Assembly: GCA_013373175.1 (NCBI GenBank)
Contig: JABXII010000005.1
Location: 62,001 to 126,000, forward strand
DNA length: 64,000 nucleotides
DNA from: Campylobacteraceae bacterium
GTDB taxonomy: Bacteria; Campylobacterota; Campylobacteria; Campylobacterales; Arcobacteraceae
Reading direction: 5' to 3'
In this document: one piece after another, positions 43,886 to 52,419 of the stretch
How the letters are laid out: each line of letters starts with the position of its first letter
How positions within the stretch are numbered: the first letter of the stretch is position 1
Made by a program: the position numbers and the translations under genes
Notes under the pieces: model-generated
Told to the model about the DNA's origin: nothing
Seen by the model: only the letters and a program-made list of their open reading frames with translations
Databases searched by the model: none

Positions 43886-43916
43886 TATAAAGAACAATTA
43901 TTCATTGTTCTTTATA
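43886..43916. terminator. Bidirectional terminator after the FTR-rhodanese gene
   Basis: A perfect 13-bp stem (TATAAAGAACAAT / ATTGTTCTTTATA) around a 5-base loop lies 11 bases after the stop and overlaps the end of the convergent AI-2E-family gene. It is followed by CTCTTTTTT on the + strand. Confidence 0.75.
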
Positions 43917-44962
43917 CTCTTTTTTATGCTGTAGTAGTCATCACTAAACTTATTTAAAAGTTGGATTAGTGAGATGAAAAATGTAACCATAGCTGGACCT
44001 ATAATCATTCCCCAAAATCCAAAGGTAGAAAGTCCTGCTACTATTGCAAAGAAAATAAGTAGTTCATTTACTTCACTTGGAGTTTTTACTACTTTTTGAT
44101 TTATATATTTAATAATTACTGGTTTAATAAAAGTATCTGCAATAATTGAAATAACAATAATTGAATAACCAGCTATTGCAAGGGCATTAGTTGTACTTCC
44201 TGCAAAGATTTCATAAATTACTACTGGAAGCCACATAATAACTCCTCCAACAACAGGAACTAAAGAGGCGAAGCCATAAAGAACTCCTAATAAAATTCCA
44301 TCATAACCAAAGAAAGAAACAAAAATACCAAATAAGAAACCTTCAAATACAGCAGTTGCTAAAATAGAGTATAAAACTACACTCATAACATTTGATGATT
44401 CATAAAATAGGGCATTTGAATCCTCTTTTTTAAGTGGTAGTGCTTCTTTAAAATAGTGAGAAAGACTTGTACTATAAAAAATAAAGAAAAAATAAAATAT
44501 TAATATCATTACCATATCAATAATAAACTTAGCAGAGTTTTTACCTAAGAATGCCCCAATTGAAAGAAGCCTTTGGATAAACTGTGGAATATCTATTTTG
44601 TCAAGAATCTTATTTAGTTGCTCTTTTATAAATAAGAATTCATTAGGCATATTTTTAACCCAATGCTCCATTGCATCATACATCTCAATTAAAGCTTTTT
44701 GGTCTATTTTATTTATCATTGTTGCAAATGAAAAAATACAGTATAAAACTGGAACAAAGAAAATAAAAGTTAAAAATACTGTCATTAACATAGAAGATAT
44801 AAGTTGATTAGGAATATGCCTTTTAAAATATATATTTAAAGAGTTTGTTGCAACAGCTAAAAGAAGTGCAACAATCATAGGCTTTAAAAAAGGAGAAAAT
44901 AGCTCAAACATAAAAAATAGAGTTACTATAGTAAGAGCTATTAAGAAATACTGTGGCTTCAA
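43898..44962 (-). CDS. AI-2E/PerM family membrane transporter
   Basis: This 354-residue protein has seven to eight hydrophobic segments. Helix pairs occur at the N-terminus ([39 protein letters not shown]). An amphipathic middle (about 90-150) is followed by the conserved half with [22 protein letters not shown] near 230-250 and [16 protein letters not shown] near 320. This is the AI-2E-transporter family (PF01594), whose members move diverse substrates, including autoinducer-2 or ions. It overlaps the ruvB stop by four bases, so it is co-transcribed with ruvB. Substrate unknown. Confidence 0.87.
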   Translation of the reverse strand: MKPQYFLIALTIVTLFFMFELFSPFLKPMIVALLLAVATNSLNIYFKRHIPNQLISSMLMTVFLTFIFFVPVLYCIFSFATMINKIDQKALIEMYDAMEHWVKNMPNEFLFIKEQLNKILDKIDIPQFIQRLLSIGAFLGKNSAKFIIDMVMILIFYFFFIFYSTSLSHYFKEALPLKKEDSNALFYESSNVMSVVLYSILATAVFEGFLFGIFVSFFGYDGILLGVLYGFASLVPVVGGVIMWLPVVIYEIFAGSTTNALAIAGYSIIVISIIADTFIKPVIIKYINQKVVKTPSEVNELLIFFAIVAGLSTFGFWGMIIGPAMVTFFISLIQLLNKFSDDYYSIKKSIKNNE

Positions 44963-45987
44963 AAAAGTGTTCCTTCATCATTTAGTTTTTGTGCATCTGG
45001 ATGAGTTAACCTAAATAGTTCATAAGTTTTTACACTTGCAACTCTTCCCCTTGCTGTTCTTTCTATATAACCATTTGCTAGTAAGTATGGCTCAATGGCA
45101 TCTTCAATTGTTCCTTCATCCTCACTAAGGGCTGCTGCCATAGTAGAAAGTCCCATTGGTTTTCCTTTGTTTGAAACAAGAAGCTCAAGAAGGTTTATAT
45201 CCATTTCGTCAAAACCAGAATCATTTACTCCTAGTTCATCTAAAGCATATTTACATCTTTCGATTTTAATAGTATCTTCATTTTCTACTTCAGCAAAGTC
45301 TCTAACACGTCTTAGAAGTCTAAGTGCAACCCTTGGAGTACCTCTACTTCTTTTTGAAACTTCTAAGGCTGCATCATCATCACATGCTTTCTCAAGTTTA
45401 AATGCTGCTTTTTGAATGATTTTTGCTAATTCCTCAAAATTATAAAATTGCATTCTAAAGTGCATTCCAAATCTCTCACGTAAAGGGTTTGAAAGCATAC
45501 CAGCTCTTGTTGTTGCTCCAATTAGAGTAAATCTTGGAAGGTCAATTTTCACAGTTTGAGCTGCTGGACCAGAACCTATAATAATATCAAGTCTATAATC
45601 TTCCATTGCAGGATATAAAATCTCTTCAACAGCAGGGCTTAATCTATGAATCTCATCAATAAAAAGAATATCACCTTCTTCAAGGTTTGTTAAAATAGCA
45701 GCTAAATCACCACTTTTTTCAATCATTGGTCCAGCAGTTACTTTAATATTTGTATTCATTTCATTTGAAATAAGATATGAAATTGTAGTTTTACCAAGTC
45801 CTGGAGGTCCATAAAAAAGAATATGGTCTAAGGCTTCATTTCTTTTTTTACTAGCTTCAATAAAAACCTTTAAATTCTTTTTTATTTTTTCTTGACCTAT
45901 ATAATCATCCCATGATGAAGGTCTTAGATTTACTTCTGTAGTTTCATCTTCAAAGGATACTTGTTCTACTTCTACAACTCTTTCCAC
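44959..45987 (-). CDS. ruvB: Holliday junction branch-migration ATPase RuvB
   Basis: This 342-residue AAA+ motor drives RuvAB branch migration in recombinational repair. Motifs: [19 protein letters not shown] (about 21-39), Walker [10 protein letters not shown] near 60-68, Walker B FIDEIHRL, sensor [10 protein letters not shown], and C-terminal winged-helix [15 protein letters not shown]. The start is GTG at 45987, with AAGGAG about ten bases upstream. ruvA and ruvC are not in the window. It lies between panB upstream and the AI-2E-family gene downstream, both on the same strand. Confidence 0.97.
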   Translation of the reverse strand: MERVVEVEQVSFEDETTEVNLRPSSWDDYIGQEKIKKNLKVFIEASKKRNEALDHILFYGPPGLGKTTISYLISNEMNTNIKVTAGPMIEKSGDLAAILTNLEEGDILFIDEIHRLSPAVEEILYPAMEDYRLDIIIGSGPAAQTVKIDLPRFTLIGATTRAGMLSNPLRERFGMHFRMQFYNFEELAKIIQKAAFKLEKACDDDAALEVSKRSRGTPRVALRLLRRVRDFAEVENEDTIKIERCKYALDELGVNDSGFDEMDINLLELLVSNKGKPMGLSTMAAALSEDEGTIEDAIEPYLLANGYIERTARGRVASVKTYELFRLTHPDAQKLNDEGTLF

Positions 45988-46017
45988 TTTTAAAGGTCTC
46001 CTTTAAAATTATTCATG

Positions 46018-46827
46018 TTAGTACTCTTCCTCTTCTGATGGGAATGCTTTTGTTTGAACATCGTCTCTATATTTATTAACAGCTTCTTTTACTAAAGAGG
46101 CTCCATCTAAATAATGTCTTACAAACTTAGGTTTAAACTCTTCAAAGAAACCTAACATATCTGACCACACAAGAACTTGCCCATCAGTTACATTTCCAGC
46201 TCCAATACCAATAATTGGGATATTAACAGCTTCAGTAATTTTTTGTGCAGCACTTGAAAGAACGCCTTCAACTACAATACAAAAAGCTCCTGCTTCTTCA
46301 ATAGCTTTTGCATCACGAATAAGTTGTTTTGTATCTTCTTCACTCTTACCTCTTACTTTATAACCACCTTCACTTCTTACATACTGAGGCATTAGCCCAA
46401 TATGTCCCATTACAGCTATTGAATTTGAAGTAAGATGTTTTACAATATGGGCTTTATCTTCTCCACCTTCAATTTTTATAGCTGCTGCATTTGTTTGTTG
46501 ATACACTTTTACAGCATTTGTTAAAGCTTCATCTTTATTGATATATGTTCCAAAAGGCATATCTAAAACTACAAAAGCTTTAGGTGCCCCAGTACAAACA
46601 GCAGTAGTATGATAAATCATTTGATCTAAGGTTGCAGAAAGAGTATCAGGTTTCCCTGCAAAACTCATATTAAGACTATCTCCTACTAAAATGATGTCAG
46701 CAATCTCTTCAAAAAGCTTTGCAAAAAGTGCATCATATGCAGTAATCATTGTTAAGTTTTTATTATTTTTAGCTTTTTTAATTTTAGTTATATTCATTCT
46801 TTCAAAATCGTTTTTAATTATACTCAT
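46018..46827 (-). CDS. panB: 3-methyl-2-oxobutanoate hydroxymethyltransferase PanB
   Basis: PanB catalyses the first committed step of pantothenate (CoA) synthesis: hydroxymethyl transfer from 5,10-methylenetetrahydrofolate to ketoisovalerate. I place the start at the ATG at 46827, giving 269 residues, because AGGG lies just upstream; an ATG six codons earlier is less likely. Signatures: MITAYDALFAKLFEEI, ILVGDSLNM, AIKIEGGE, VMGHIGLMPQ, IGIGAGNVTDGQVLVWSDML. It is first of a same-strand group panB-ruvB-transporter and divergent from trpA. Confidence 0.95.
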   Translation of the reverse strand: MSIIKNDFERMNITKIKKAKNNKNLTMITAYDALFAKLFEEIADIILVGDSLNMSFAGKPDTLSATLDQMIYHTTAVCTGAPKAFVVLDMPFGTYINKDEALTNAVKVYQQTNAAAIKIEGGEDKAHIVKHLTSNSIAVMGHIGLMPQYVRSEGGYKVRGKSEEDTKQLIRDAKAIEEAGAFCIVVEGVLSSAAQKITEAVNIPIIGIGAGNVTDGQVLVWSDMLGFFEEFKPKFVRHYLDGASLVKEAVNKYRDDVQTKAFPSEEEEY

Positions 46828-46969
46828 AAAATTCCCTAATAACATGTGATATTTAAAGAATATTGTATCAAAAATATCCTTTTTATTTTTGTTTATTATT
46901 TACTCATACCCTTACAAGATAAATTTTGATAAAATAAATTTTAATGAATTAATATTTTAGGATTTTATT

Positions 46970-47710
46970 TTGAAAAAATTAGTAGGTTATATTACATCTT
47001 CAGTTCCTGATAATAACTTCTCTGTAGATTTAGCGTTAAGCATGAAAGAAGCAGGTGTTGATACTTTAGAATTAGGTATTCCTTTTTCTGACCCTGTAGC
47101 AGATGGTCCAGTTATTGAAAAAGCAAATCAAATTGCATTAGCAAATAATTTTAGTTTAAATGATTTATTTGAAGTTTCTTCTAAAATAGCACCAAATATG
47201 GATATGTTATGGATGGGATATATGAATCCTTTTTATAATTATGGTTTAGAAAACTTTTTAAAAAAAGCAGATGAATTTGGTGTAAATGGAATGATTGTTC
47301 CAGATTTACCTTTTGAGGAAGCTCAATTAGTTAAACCATTATTTGATAAATATGAAAAAGCAAATATTGCATTTGTAGCTCCTACTCACCATGAAAATAG
47401 AATCAAGCAAGTAGTGCAAAATGCACAAAAGTTTATTTATATGGTTGCTTATGCTGGGATTACTGGAAGTGGGCAAAGTGAAGATTTAACATATATCATC
47501 GAAACTGTTAAAAAGTATTCAAATACTCCTTTATATATAGGATTTGGAGTTGATGAAAAAACTTGTAAAGAGAAGTCTAAAGGTGTTGATGGAGTTATAG
47601 TAGGAAGTGCTTTTGTAAAACACTTAATTGATACTTCATTGTCAAATAGTGAAAAAGTTGATAGAATAACAAAAATCGCAAAAGAAATAAAAGAGAAGAT
47701 AAACGAATAG
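46970..47710 (+). CDS. trpA: Tryptophan synthase alpha subunit TrpA
   Basis: This 246-residue TIM barrel cleaves indole-3-glycerol phosphate to indole, which is passed to TrpB. Catalytic region: LELGIPFSDPVADGPVIEKA near residues 35-54, with the Glu and Asp of the active site. The phosphate loop shows VAYAGITGSG and IGFGVDEK. The start is TTG (there is no upstream ATG in frame). trpB is not adjacent, unlike the usual trpBA pair. The following gene bpt begins seven bases after the stop. Confidence 0.93.
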   Translation: MKKLVGYITSSVPDNNFSVDLALSMKEAGVDTLELGIPFSDPVADGPVIEKANQIALANNFSLNDLFEVSSKIAPNMDMLWMGYMNPFYNYGLENFLKKADEFGVNGMIVPDLPFEEAQLVKPLFDKYEKANIAFVAPTHHENRIKQVVQNAQKFIYMVAYAGITGSGQSEDLTYIIETVKKYSNTPLYIGFGVDEKTCKEKSKGVDGVIVGSAFVKHLIDTSLSNSEKVDRITKIAKEIKEKINE

Positions 47711-47717
47711 ATAGATT

Positions 47718-48455
47718 ATGCATATTTTAGAACGGGACGTAGAGTTTGTAGAAGAGCAAAGAGAGTGCTCATATTTTGATAATGAGATATCTGATATAAG
47801 ATACAGGTACATAAGTAACTGTAAAAAAGAAGACTATCAGAATATGTTAGAGCATGGATGGCGTAGATTTGGTAAAATGCATTTTGTACCAGAGTGTAAA
47901 GCCTGTACAAAGTGTATTTCTATGCGGATCGATGTAAAAAACTATAAATTTTCTCGTTCTGAAAAAAGAGTGTTTAAAAAGAATCTAGATACAAAAGTTT
48001 ATATTCAACCACCGTCTTTAACTTTAGACCATTTAAAGCTTTATGATAAATATCATCACCATATGAATAAAAAGAAAAACTGGAATTATTCTCCAATAGA
48101 ACCAGCAGAATATGACAGGTCTTATGTACAAGGTAAAGATGATTTTACAAAAGAGTTTTTATATGTAAGAGATGACAAATTAATTGGAGTTGCTTTAGTT
48201 GATATTTTACCAAAGGCTATTTCTTCAATTTATTGTTTTTATGACCATGATTACCAAGATTTATCAATAGGTAAATTTTCTATCTTAGCTCAGATTAAAA
48301 TTGCAAAAGAGTTAAATATTCCATATATATATTTAGGCTATTGGATTAAAGACCATTTTTCAATGGGATATAAAGATGCATATAAACCTTTTGAAATTTT
48401 AACTAATAGAGCATCCCTTGAAGAAGAGGTTATTTGGGAAGAGTATAAATCGTAA
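47718..48455 (+). CDS. bpt: Aspartate/glutamate leucyltransferase Bpt
   Basis: This 245-residue aminoacyl-tRNA-protein transferase adds leucine to proteins that have N-terminal Asp or Glu, marking them for ClpS-ClpAP. The N-terminal part has the cysteine-containing ATE motif (CSYFDNEISDIRYRY, HGWRRFGKMHFVPECKACTKC near 45-68). The C-terminal GNAT-like part includes SIYCFYDHDYQDLSIGKFS and IPYIYLGYWIKDHFSMGYK. The bacterial form (Bpt) is suggested by length and motifs. It probably shares a transcript with trpA. Confidence 0.92.
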   Translation: MHILERDVEFVEEQRECSYFDNEISDIRYRYISNCKKEDYQNMLEHGWRRFGKMHFVPECKACTKCISMRIDVKNYKFSRSEKRVFKKNLDTKVYIQPPSLTLDHLKLYDKYHHHMNKKKNWNYSPIEPAEYDRSYVQGKDDFTKEFLYVRDDKLIGVALVDILPKAISSIYCFYDHDYQDLSIGKFSILAQIKIAKELNIPYIYLGYWIKDHFSMGYKDAYKPFEILTNRASLEEEVIWEEYKS

Positions 48456-48500
48456 CCAAAATATGATATAATTCCTGCAATATAAATAAAGTGAGAAAAT

Positions 48501-48839
48501 ATGAAAAAGATTATATTAATATCTCTTTTTTTACTTTCAACAATTTTTGCAGAAACAATTGATGAAGATACAAAATATAGTGCAGATTGTTTGATTTTAG
48601 AAGATGAAAACTCTATAGTTTGTAAATACATTCATGAACGTTCAGACGAAGATAAAGAGATTCAAGTTCAATGGATTGACCCAACAGGTGAAATTTCAAG
48701 GGATAGGATGTTACTTATTCCAGCGGGACATGGATCAATTTATGATTTTAGATATATTGCAGGAAGACTTCCTGGAATATGGCAATTTAAAGTTATAGAT
48801 AATAAAAGAGAAACAGTAACTACTTTTCAAATCAAGTAA
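48501..48839 (+). CDS. Small secreted protein, unknown function
   Basis: This 112-residue protein has a clear signal peptide (KKIILISLFLLSTIFA, residues 1-17) and no membrane segment afterwards, so it is periplasmic or secreted. Two cysteines near residues 30 and 41 could form a disulfide. The rest is beta-rich, ending with RYIAGRLPGIWQFKVIDNKR, the sort of strand pattern seen in Ig-like folds. A TATAAT-type element lies in the short gap upstream and a terminator overlaps its end, so it may be a single-gene unit. I do not recognise the family. Confidence 0.65.
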   Translation: MKKIILISLFLLSTIFAETIDEDTKYSADCLILEDENSIVCKYIHERSDEDKEIQVQWIDPTGEISRDRMLLIPAGHGSIYDFRYIAGRLPGIWQFKVIDNKRETVTTFQIK

Positions 48840-48864
48840 TAGTTAGCTTAACTAACTATTACTT
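48834..48864. terminator. Bidirectional terminator between the secreted protein gene and feoB
   Basis: A perfect 13-bp stem (AAGTAATAGTTAG / CTAACTATTACTT) with a 5-base loop, followed by TTTGC. It overlaps the 3' ends of both convergent genes. Confidence 0.75.
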
Positions 48865-50956
48865 TTGCTATATTATAAGCTACAAATGACAGTATCCACG
48901 CTGTAACTGTTGTAAAAACAAATAGATAAACAAGATATTTCATACCTCCAGCTTCTTTAGCAAATACCATAGATGCCGCTAAACAAGGTAAATAAATCAT
49001 TACAAATACAATAAATGATATAGCAGAAATAAAAGGGATATTTGTTTTAACTTTGTTTATAAGAGTATCACTTTCTTCTGTATTTTCTTCCCCTAAGCCA
49101 TATAAAATACCTAAAGTAGAAACAACAATCTCTTTTGCAGCAAGTCCAGTTTCAAGAGCAACTGTCATTCTCCAATCAAAACCAAGGGGCTCAAATAAAG
49201 GTTGAGAGAACTTACCAATTTTTCCTAGGTAAGAGTTTTCAAGGTTATATAAAGCCAGTTCATTTTCAAGTGCTTCAACTTCTTTTATATTAGAAGCTTG
49301 TTCTATTTTTGTGTTAATTACCTTTTCATACTCTAATTGTTTTGGATAATTAGAAGCAAACCAAATTAAAATAGAGGCTGCTAGAATAAAAGTACCTGCT
49401 TTTTTTAAATACATTAAAGCTTGATTTGAAACTGTGTGCCAAATAAGTTTAAATGATGGCATTCTGTATTTTGGCATTTCCATAACAAAAGGTTCATCTT
49501 CATTTTTAAAAGCAGTTATTGTTAAAACTTTTGCAGCAAGTAAACCTAAAATTGCTCCACTAATATAGATTAAAAATAGAATATTTCCAGCATTTTCTTT
49601 AGAAAAAAATGCTCCTGTAAATAGTACATAAATAGGAAGTCTAGCTCCACAAGACATAAATCCAATAATAAAAAGAGTTAGTAATCTATCTTTTTCATTT
49701 TTTAAAGTTCTTGCTGCCATATAAGCTGGCACTGAACATCCAAAACCTGTTACAAGAGGAATGAATGATTTACCATGTAATCCAAACTTATGAAAAAAAC
49801 CATCAAGTAAAAAAGCAACTCTACTCATATATCCAGTTGTTTCTAAAAGGGCAATTCCAAAGAATAAAATCACAATATTAGGTAAAAATAGAACAACTGA
49901 ACCAACACCAGCAATTGCTCCATCAGCAATTATTGATGAAATTTGATTATCACCTAAGGCATTTTTTGTACTGTCTATTAAATTTGCAAAAAATGAATCG
50001 ATTATATCCATAGGAATATTTCCAACTTCAAATGTTAATTGAAATAGCATCCACATTAAAAATAAGAAAATAGGAAGTCCTACAAACTTATTAATCAAAA
50101 TATTGTCTATCTTATCACTTAATGATTTATCTTCTATTTTCTCATTTAATGTAACCGTCTCTTTTACTGCACCCTTTGCAAAAGCAAACTTTTCATCATC
50201 AAAAATATCTTTTATATTTTTTGTGTGAAAGTGAATGTATAGATGTTCAAAAGAGTTGTTAACTAAAGGTTGTAGTTCTATCCAAATAGGGTCATTATGA
50301 AATTTTATAAATGTTTTTTTATCTTCTTTTAAAAGCTTTATAGCAAGTTCTCTATAAGGAAGTTTTGAAATATAATTTTTTTCTTCTAAAAGAGTACATA
50401 TATTTGAAATCTCTTCTTCTACAACATCTGAAAAAATAAGTTTTGAATCAAGTTTTTGCGTTTCATATTTATTTATAAGAGTTTTTATAAGTTCACCAAC
50501 ACCTTGCTTATTTTTAGCAGAAGTTTTAACACAAGGTTTTCCTAGTATTTTACTTAATTGTTTTTCATCAATAAAGATATTCTCTTTTTTTGCTTCATCA
50601 CTCATATTTAAAGCAATAACCATTTTTTTGTCAAGCTCTAGTAATTCTGTTGTTAAATACAGGTTTCTTTCTAGGTTAGTAGAATCTATAACATTTAAAA
50701 TAATATCATAGTCACTATCTTGCAAATAGTTTTTAGTTACTTTTTCTTCTAAGGTATAGTCACTTAAAGAGTAAGAGCCTGGTAAATCAGTAATTTGTAA
50801 TAAGTAGTTTTTATACTCAAATTCAACTACAGTCTTTTCTACAGTAACCCCTGAAAAATTTCCTACTTTTAATTTTGAGTTTGAAATTGAGTTAATAAGC
50901 ATAGACTTACCAACATTTGGCTGTCCTACAAGGGCAATTTTTATTAGTTCTTGCAT
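48848..50956 (-). CDS. feoB: Ferrous iron transporter FeoB
   Basis: This 702-residue protein has an N-terminal G domain (1-165): GQPNVGKSMLIN (G1), VGNFSGVTVEK (G2), DLPGSYSL (G3) and NMSDEAKK (G4). A helical GDI-like domain follows to about 270. The membrane domain starts near 285 and includes GVGSVVLFLPNIVILFFGIALLETTGYMSR and LVTGFGCSVPAYMAARTL, which are FeoB gate motifs. It imports Fe(II) across the inner membrane. It overlaps feoA by 13 bases; feoAB would be Fur-controlled through the box upstream. There is no feoC. Confidence 0.96.
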   Translation of the reverse strand: MQELIKIALVGQPNVGKSMLINSISNSKLKVGNFSGVTVEKTVVEFEYKNYLLQITDLPGSYSLSDYTLEEKVTKNYLQDSDYDIILNVIDSTNLERNLYLTTELLELDKKMVIALNMSDEAKKENIFIDEKQLSKILGKPCVKTSAKNKQGVGELIKTLINKYETQKLDSKLIFSDVVEEEISNICTLLEEKNYISKLPYRELAIKLLKEDKKTFIKFHNDPIWIELQPLVNNSFEHLYIHFHTKNIKDIFDDEKFAFAKGAVKETVTLNEKIEDKSLSDKIDNILINKFVGLPIFLFLMWMLFQLTFEVGNIPMDIIDSFFANLIDSTKNALGDNQISSIIADGAIAGVGSVVLFLPNIVILFFGIALLETTGYMSRVAFLLDGFFHKFGLHGKSFIPLVTGFGCSVPAYMAARTLKNEKDRLLTLFIIGFMSCGARLPIYVLFTGAFFSKENAGNILFLIYISGAILGLLAAKVLTITAFKNEDEPFVMEMPKYRMPSFKLIWHTVSNQALMYLKKAGTFILAASILIWFASNYPKQLEYEKVINTKIEQASNIKEVEALENELALYNLENSYLGKIGKFSQPLFEPLGFDWRMTVALETGLAAKEIVVSTLGILYGLGEENTEESDTLINKVKTNIPFISAISFIVFVMIYLPCLAASMVFAKEAGGMKYLVYLFVFTTVTAWILSFVAYNIAKVIVS

Positions 50957-51180
50957 GACAATTTCTCTACTTCTATAAATTTTGCTTCTGAGTTTCTTAG
51001 AGCTATTTTTGAATTATTTACTTTTATTTCAATAGTGTTTTTTGATAGAGTTTGTTCTACAACTAGTACTTCGGAGTTTTTTGTGATTCCAAAGGAATTA
51101 AGTCTCGCTTTTAATTTATCTGCACAAGAGATTGAGACAATTTTGCCACATTCGTTCTTAGATAGTTCATTTAAATACAA
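50944..51180 (-). CDS. feoA: Ferrous iron transport accessory protein FeoA
   Basis: This 78-residue SH3-like cytoplasmic protein works with FeoB. Pattern: LNELSKNECGKIVSIS, then LKARLNSFGITKNSEVLVVE and IEIKVNNSKIALRNSEAKFI, all typical of FeoA. The start is TTG, with GAAGGA upstream. It is the first gene of feoAB, transcribed leftwards from the Fur-box region. Confidence 0.92.
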   Translation of the reverse strand: MYLNELSKNECGKIVSISCADKLKARLNSFGITKNSEVLVVEQTLSKNTIEIKVNNSKIALRNSEAKFIEVEKLSCKN

Positions 51181-51195
51181 TTAAGGTCCTTCATC

Positions 51196-51214
51196 AATAA
51201 TGATTATCATTAGT
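51196..51214 (-). promoter_or_regulatory. Fur box upstream of feoA
   Basis: On the minus strand the core AATGATAATCATT (complement of 51199-51211) matches the central 13 bases of the Fur consensus, and about 16 of 19 positions match overall. It ends 16 bases before the feoA start. The next gene on the other strand is fur itself, so the site could also influence fur. Confidence 0.75.
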
Positions 51215-51347
51215 CAATAGTACTGAAAATATACTTAAAATATTTTATTAATTTATTTGATATGAATAAAATTTTGCTAATATAACTAAAATTAATGCTA
51301 TTTGTAAAAACTTTTAACTAAAATTGAACTGTTTTTTGCAATAATTA

Positions 51348-51353
51348 TATAAT
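51348..51353 (+). promoter_or_regulatory. -10 box of the fur promoter
   Basis: TATAAT preceded by a T-rich stretch (TTTTTTGCA) and followed by AAAACATTTAAGG before the fur ATG at 51375. This is the usual layout of sigma-70 promoters in Campylobacterota, with a strong -10 and no clear -35. Confidence 0.5.
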
Positions 51354-51374
51354 AAAACATTTAAGGGTAGATTC

Positions 51375-51821
51375 ATGGCAGATAGCAATGAAGTAATTGA
51401 TGAACTAAAAAAAATTGTTAAACAAAAAGGTTTAAAATATACAGAACAAAGAGAAATTGTTTTAAATGTTTTACTTCACGCTGATGAACACTTAACTGCT
51501 GAGGAAATTTATAATTTAATTAAAACAAATAATCCAGATTCTAATATAGGTATTGCAACTGTATATAGAGCATTAAGTTTCTTAGAAGAAGTTAATTTAA
51601 TTGCATCAATAAACTTTGGTGTAGACGGTAAGAAGTATGAGAGCAACAAAAAAGAACATCATGATCATCTAATTTGTACATCTTGTGGAAAGATTATTGA
51701 ATTTTTAGATGATGAGATTGAAAAAAGACAAGATAGAATTGCTAAGAAAAATAAATTTAAAATCACTAGCCATTCTATGCAACTATATGGTACTTGTCCA
51801 GATTGTCTAGAGTCAAAATAG
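51375..51821 (+). CDS. fur: Ferric uptake regulator Fur
   Basis: This 148-residue iron-responsive repressor has an N-terminal winged helix (KGLKYTEQREIVLNVLL, NSNIGIATVYRALSFLE). The metal-binding and dimer domain carries the HHDH cluster (KKEHHDHLICTSCGKIIEF) and two CX2C zinc motifs, CTSC and CPDC. All features favour Fur over PerR or Zur, though they cannot be fully separated by eye. It lies divergent from feoAB, with a Fur box in the shared gap. Confidence 0.92.
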   Translation: MADSNEVIDELKKIVKQKGLKYTEQREIVLNVLLHADEHLTAEEIYNLIKTNNPDSNIGIATVYRALSFLEEVNLIASINFGVDGKKYESNKKEHHDHLICTSCGKIIEFLDDEIEKRQDRIAKKNKFKITSHSMQLYGTCPDCLESK

Positions 51822-51838
51822 GAATATCTTTCCTATTT
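51816..51838. terminator. Bidirectional hairpin between fur and the flavodoxin gene
   Basis: A perfect 9-bp stem (AAATAGGAA / TTCCTATTT) with a 5-base loop, overlapping the stop codons of both convergent genes. Confidence 0.6.
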
Positions 51839-52330
51839 AAACTCACTTTTTATAATCTTCGTCCAATCTTCTATTTTTTCTAAATAGTTATCATCATTTT
51901 CTATATCAACAGCTAAACCTACAAAACAGTTTTCAATAACTGCTTCAGACTTTTCAAATTCATATCCTCTTGTAGGAGTAAAGCCTACAACTTGAGCATT
52001 TGCTTTTATAAGTTGTGAATAAATTTTACCCATTGCATCAAGAAAATTATTTTTATATTTTTTTTGATTTCCAAGTCCAAATATAGCAACTTTTTTACCT
52101 TTGAAATCTATATTAGAAAACTCTTTCCAGACTTTTTCCCAGTCCTCTTGCATCTTGCCTGCTTCCCAAGTAGATACACCAAGGATTATATTTTCATAGT
52201 CTTGCATATATTCGCAACCTGTGACTTTTAGATCATACTCTTTTAAGCCATCTAAACTTTTAGAGATTTGCTTTGCAATCTCTTTCGTATTACCCGTACT
52301 GCTAGCATAAAAAATTGCAATATTTCTCAT
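51833..52330 (-). CDS. fldA: Flavodoxin
   Basis: This 165-residue FMN electron carrier has the phosphate loop ASSTGNTKEIAKQI (residues 9-22). ILGVSTWEAGKMQEDW near 49-64 supplies the first FMN-contacting Trp region, and AIFGLGNQKKYKNNFLDAMG near 83-102 is the second loop region. Length and motifs are those of long-chain flavodoxins, as in other Campylobacterota where flavodoxin accepts electrons from pyruvate:acceptor oxidoreductase. It is monocistronic by layout. Confidence 0.93.
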   Translation of the reverse strand: MRNIAIFYASSTGNTKEIAKQISKSLDGLKEYDLKVTGCEYMQDYENIILGVSTWEAGKMQEDWEKVWKEFSNIDFKGKKVAIFGLGNQKKYKNNFLDAMGKIYSQLIKANAQVVGFTPTRGYEFEKSEAVIENCFVGLAVDIENDDNYLEKIEDWTKIIKSEFK

Positions 52331-52419
52331 AGATAATCCTTGTTGGTTTTTTATTATTATAACAAAATTTTGTTTTTTTTGGTTATAATTCGCAAACTAA
52401 TATAATATACAAGGTTTAC

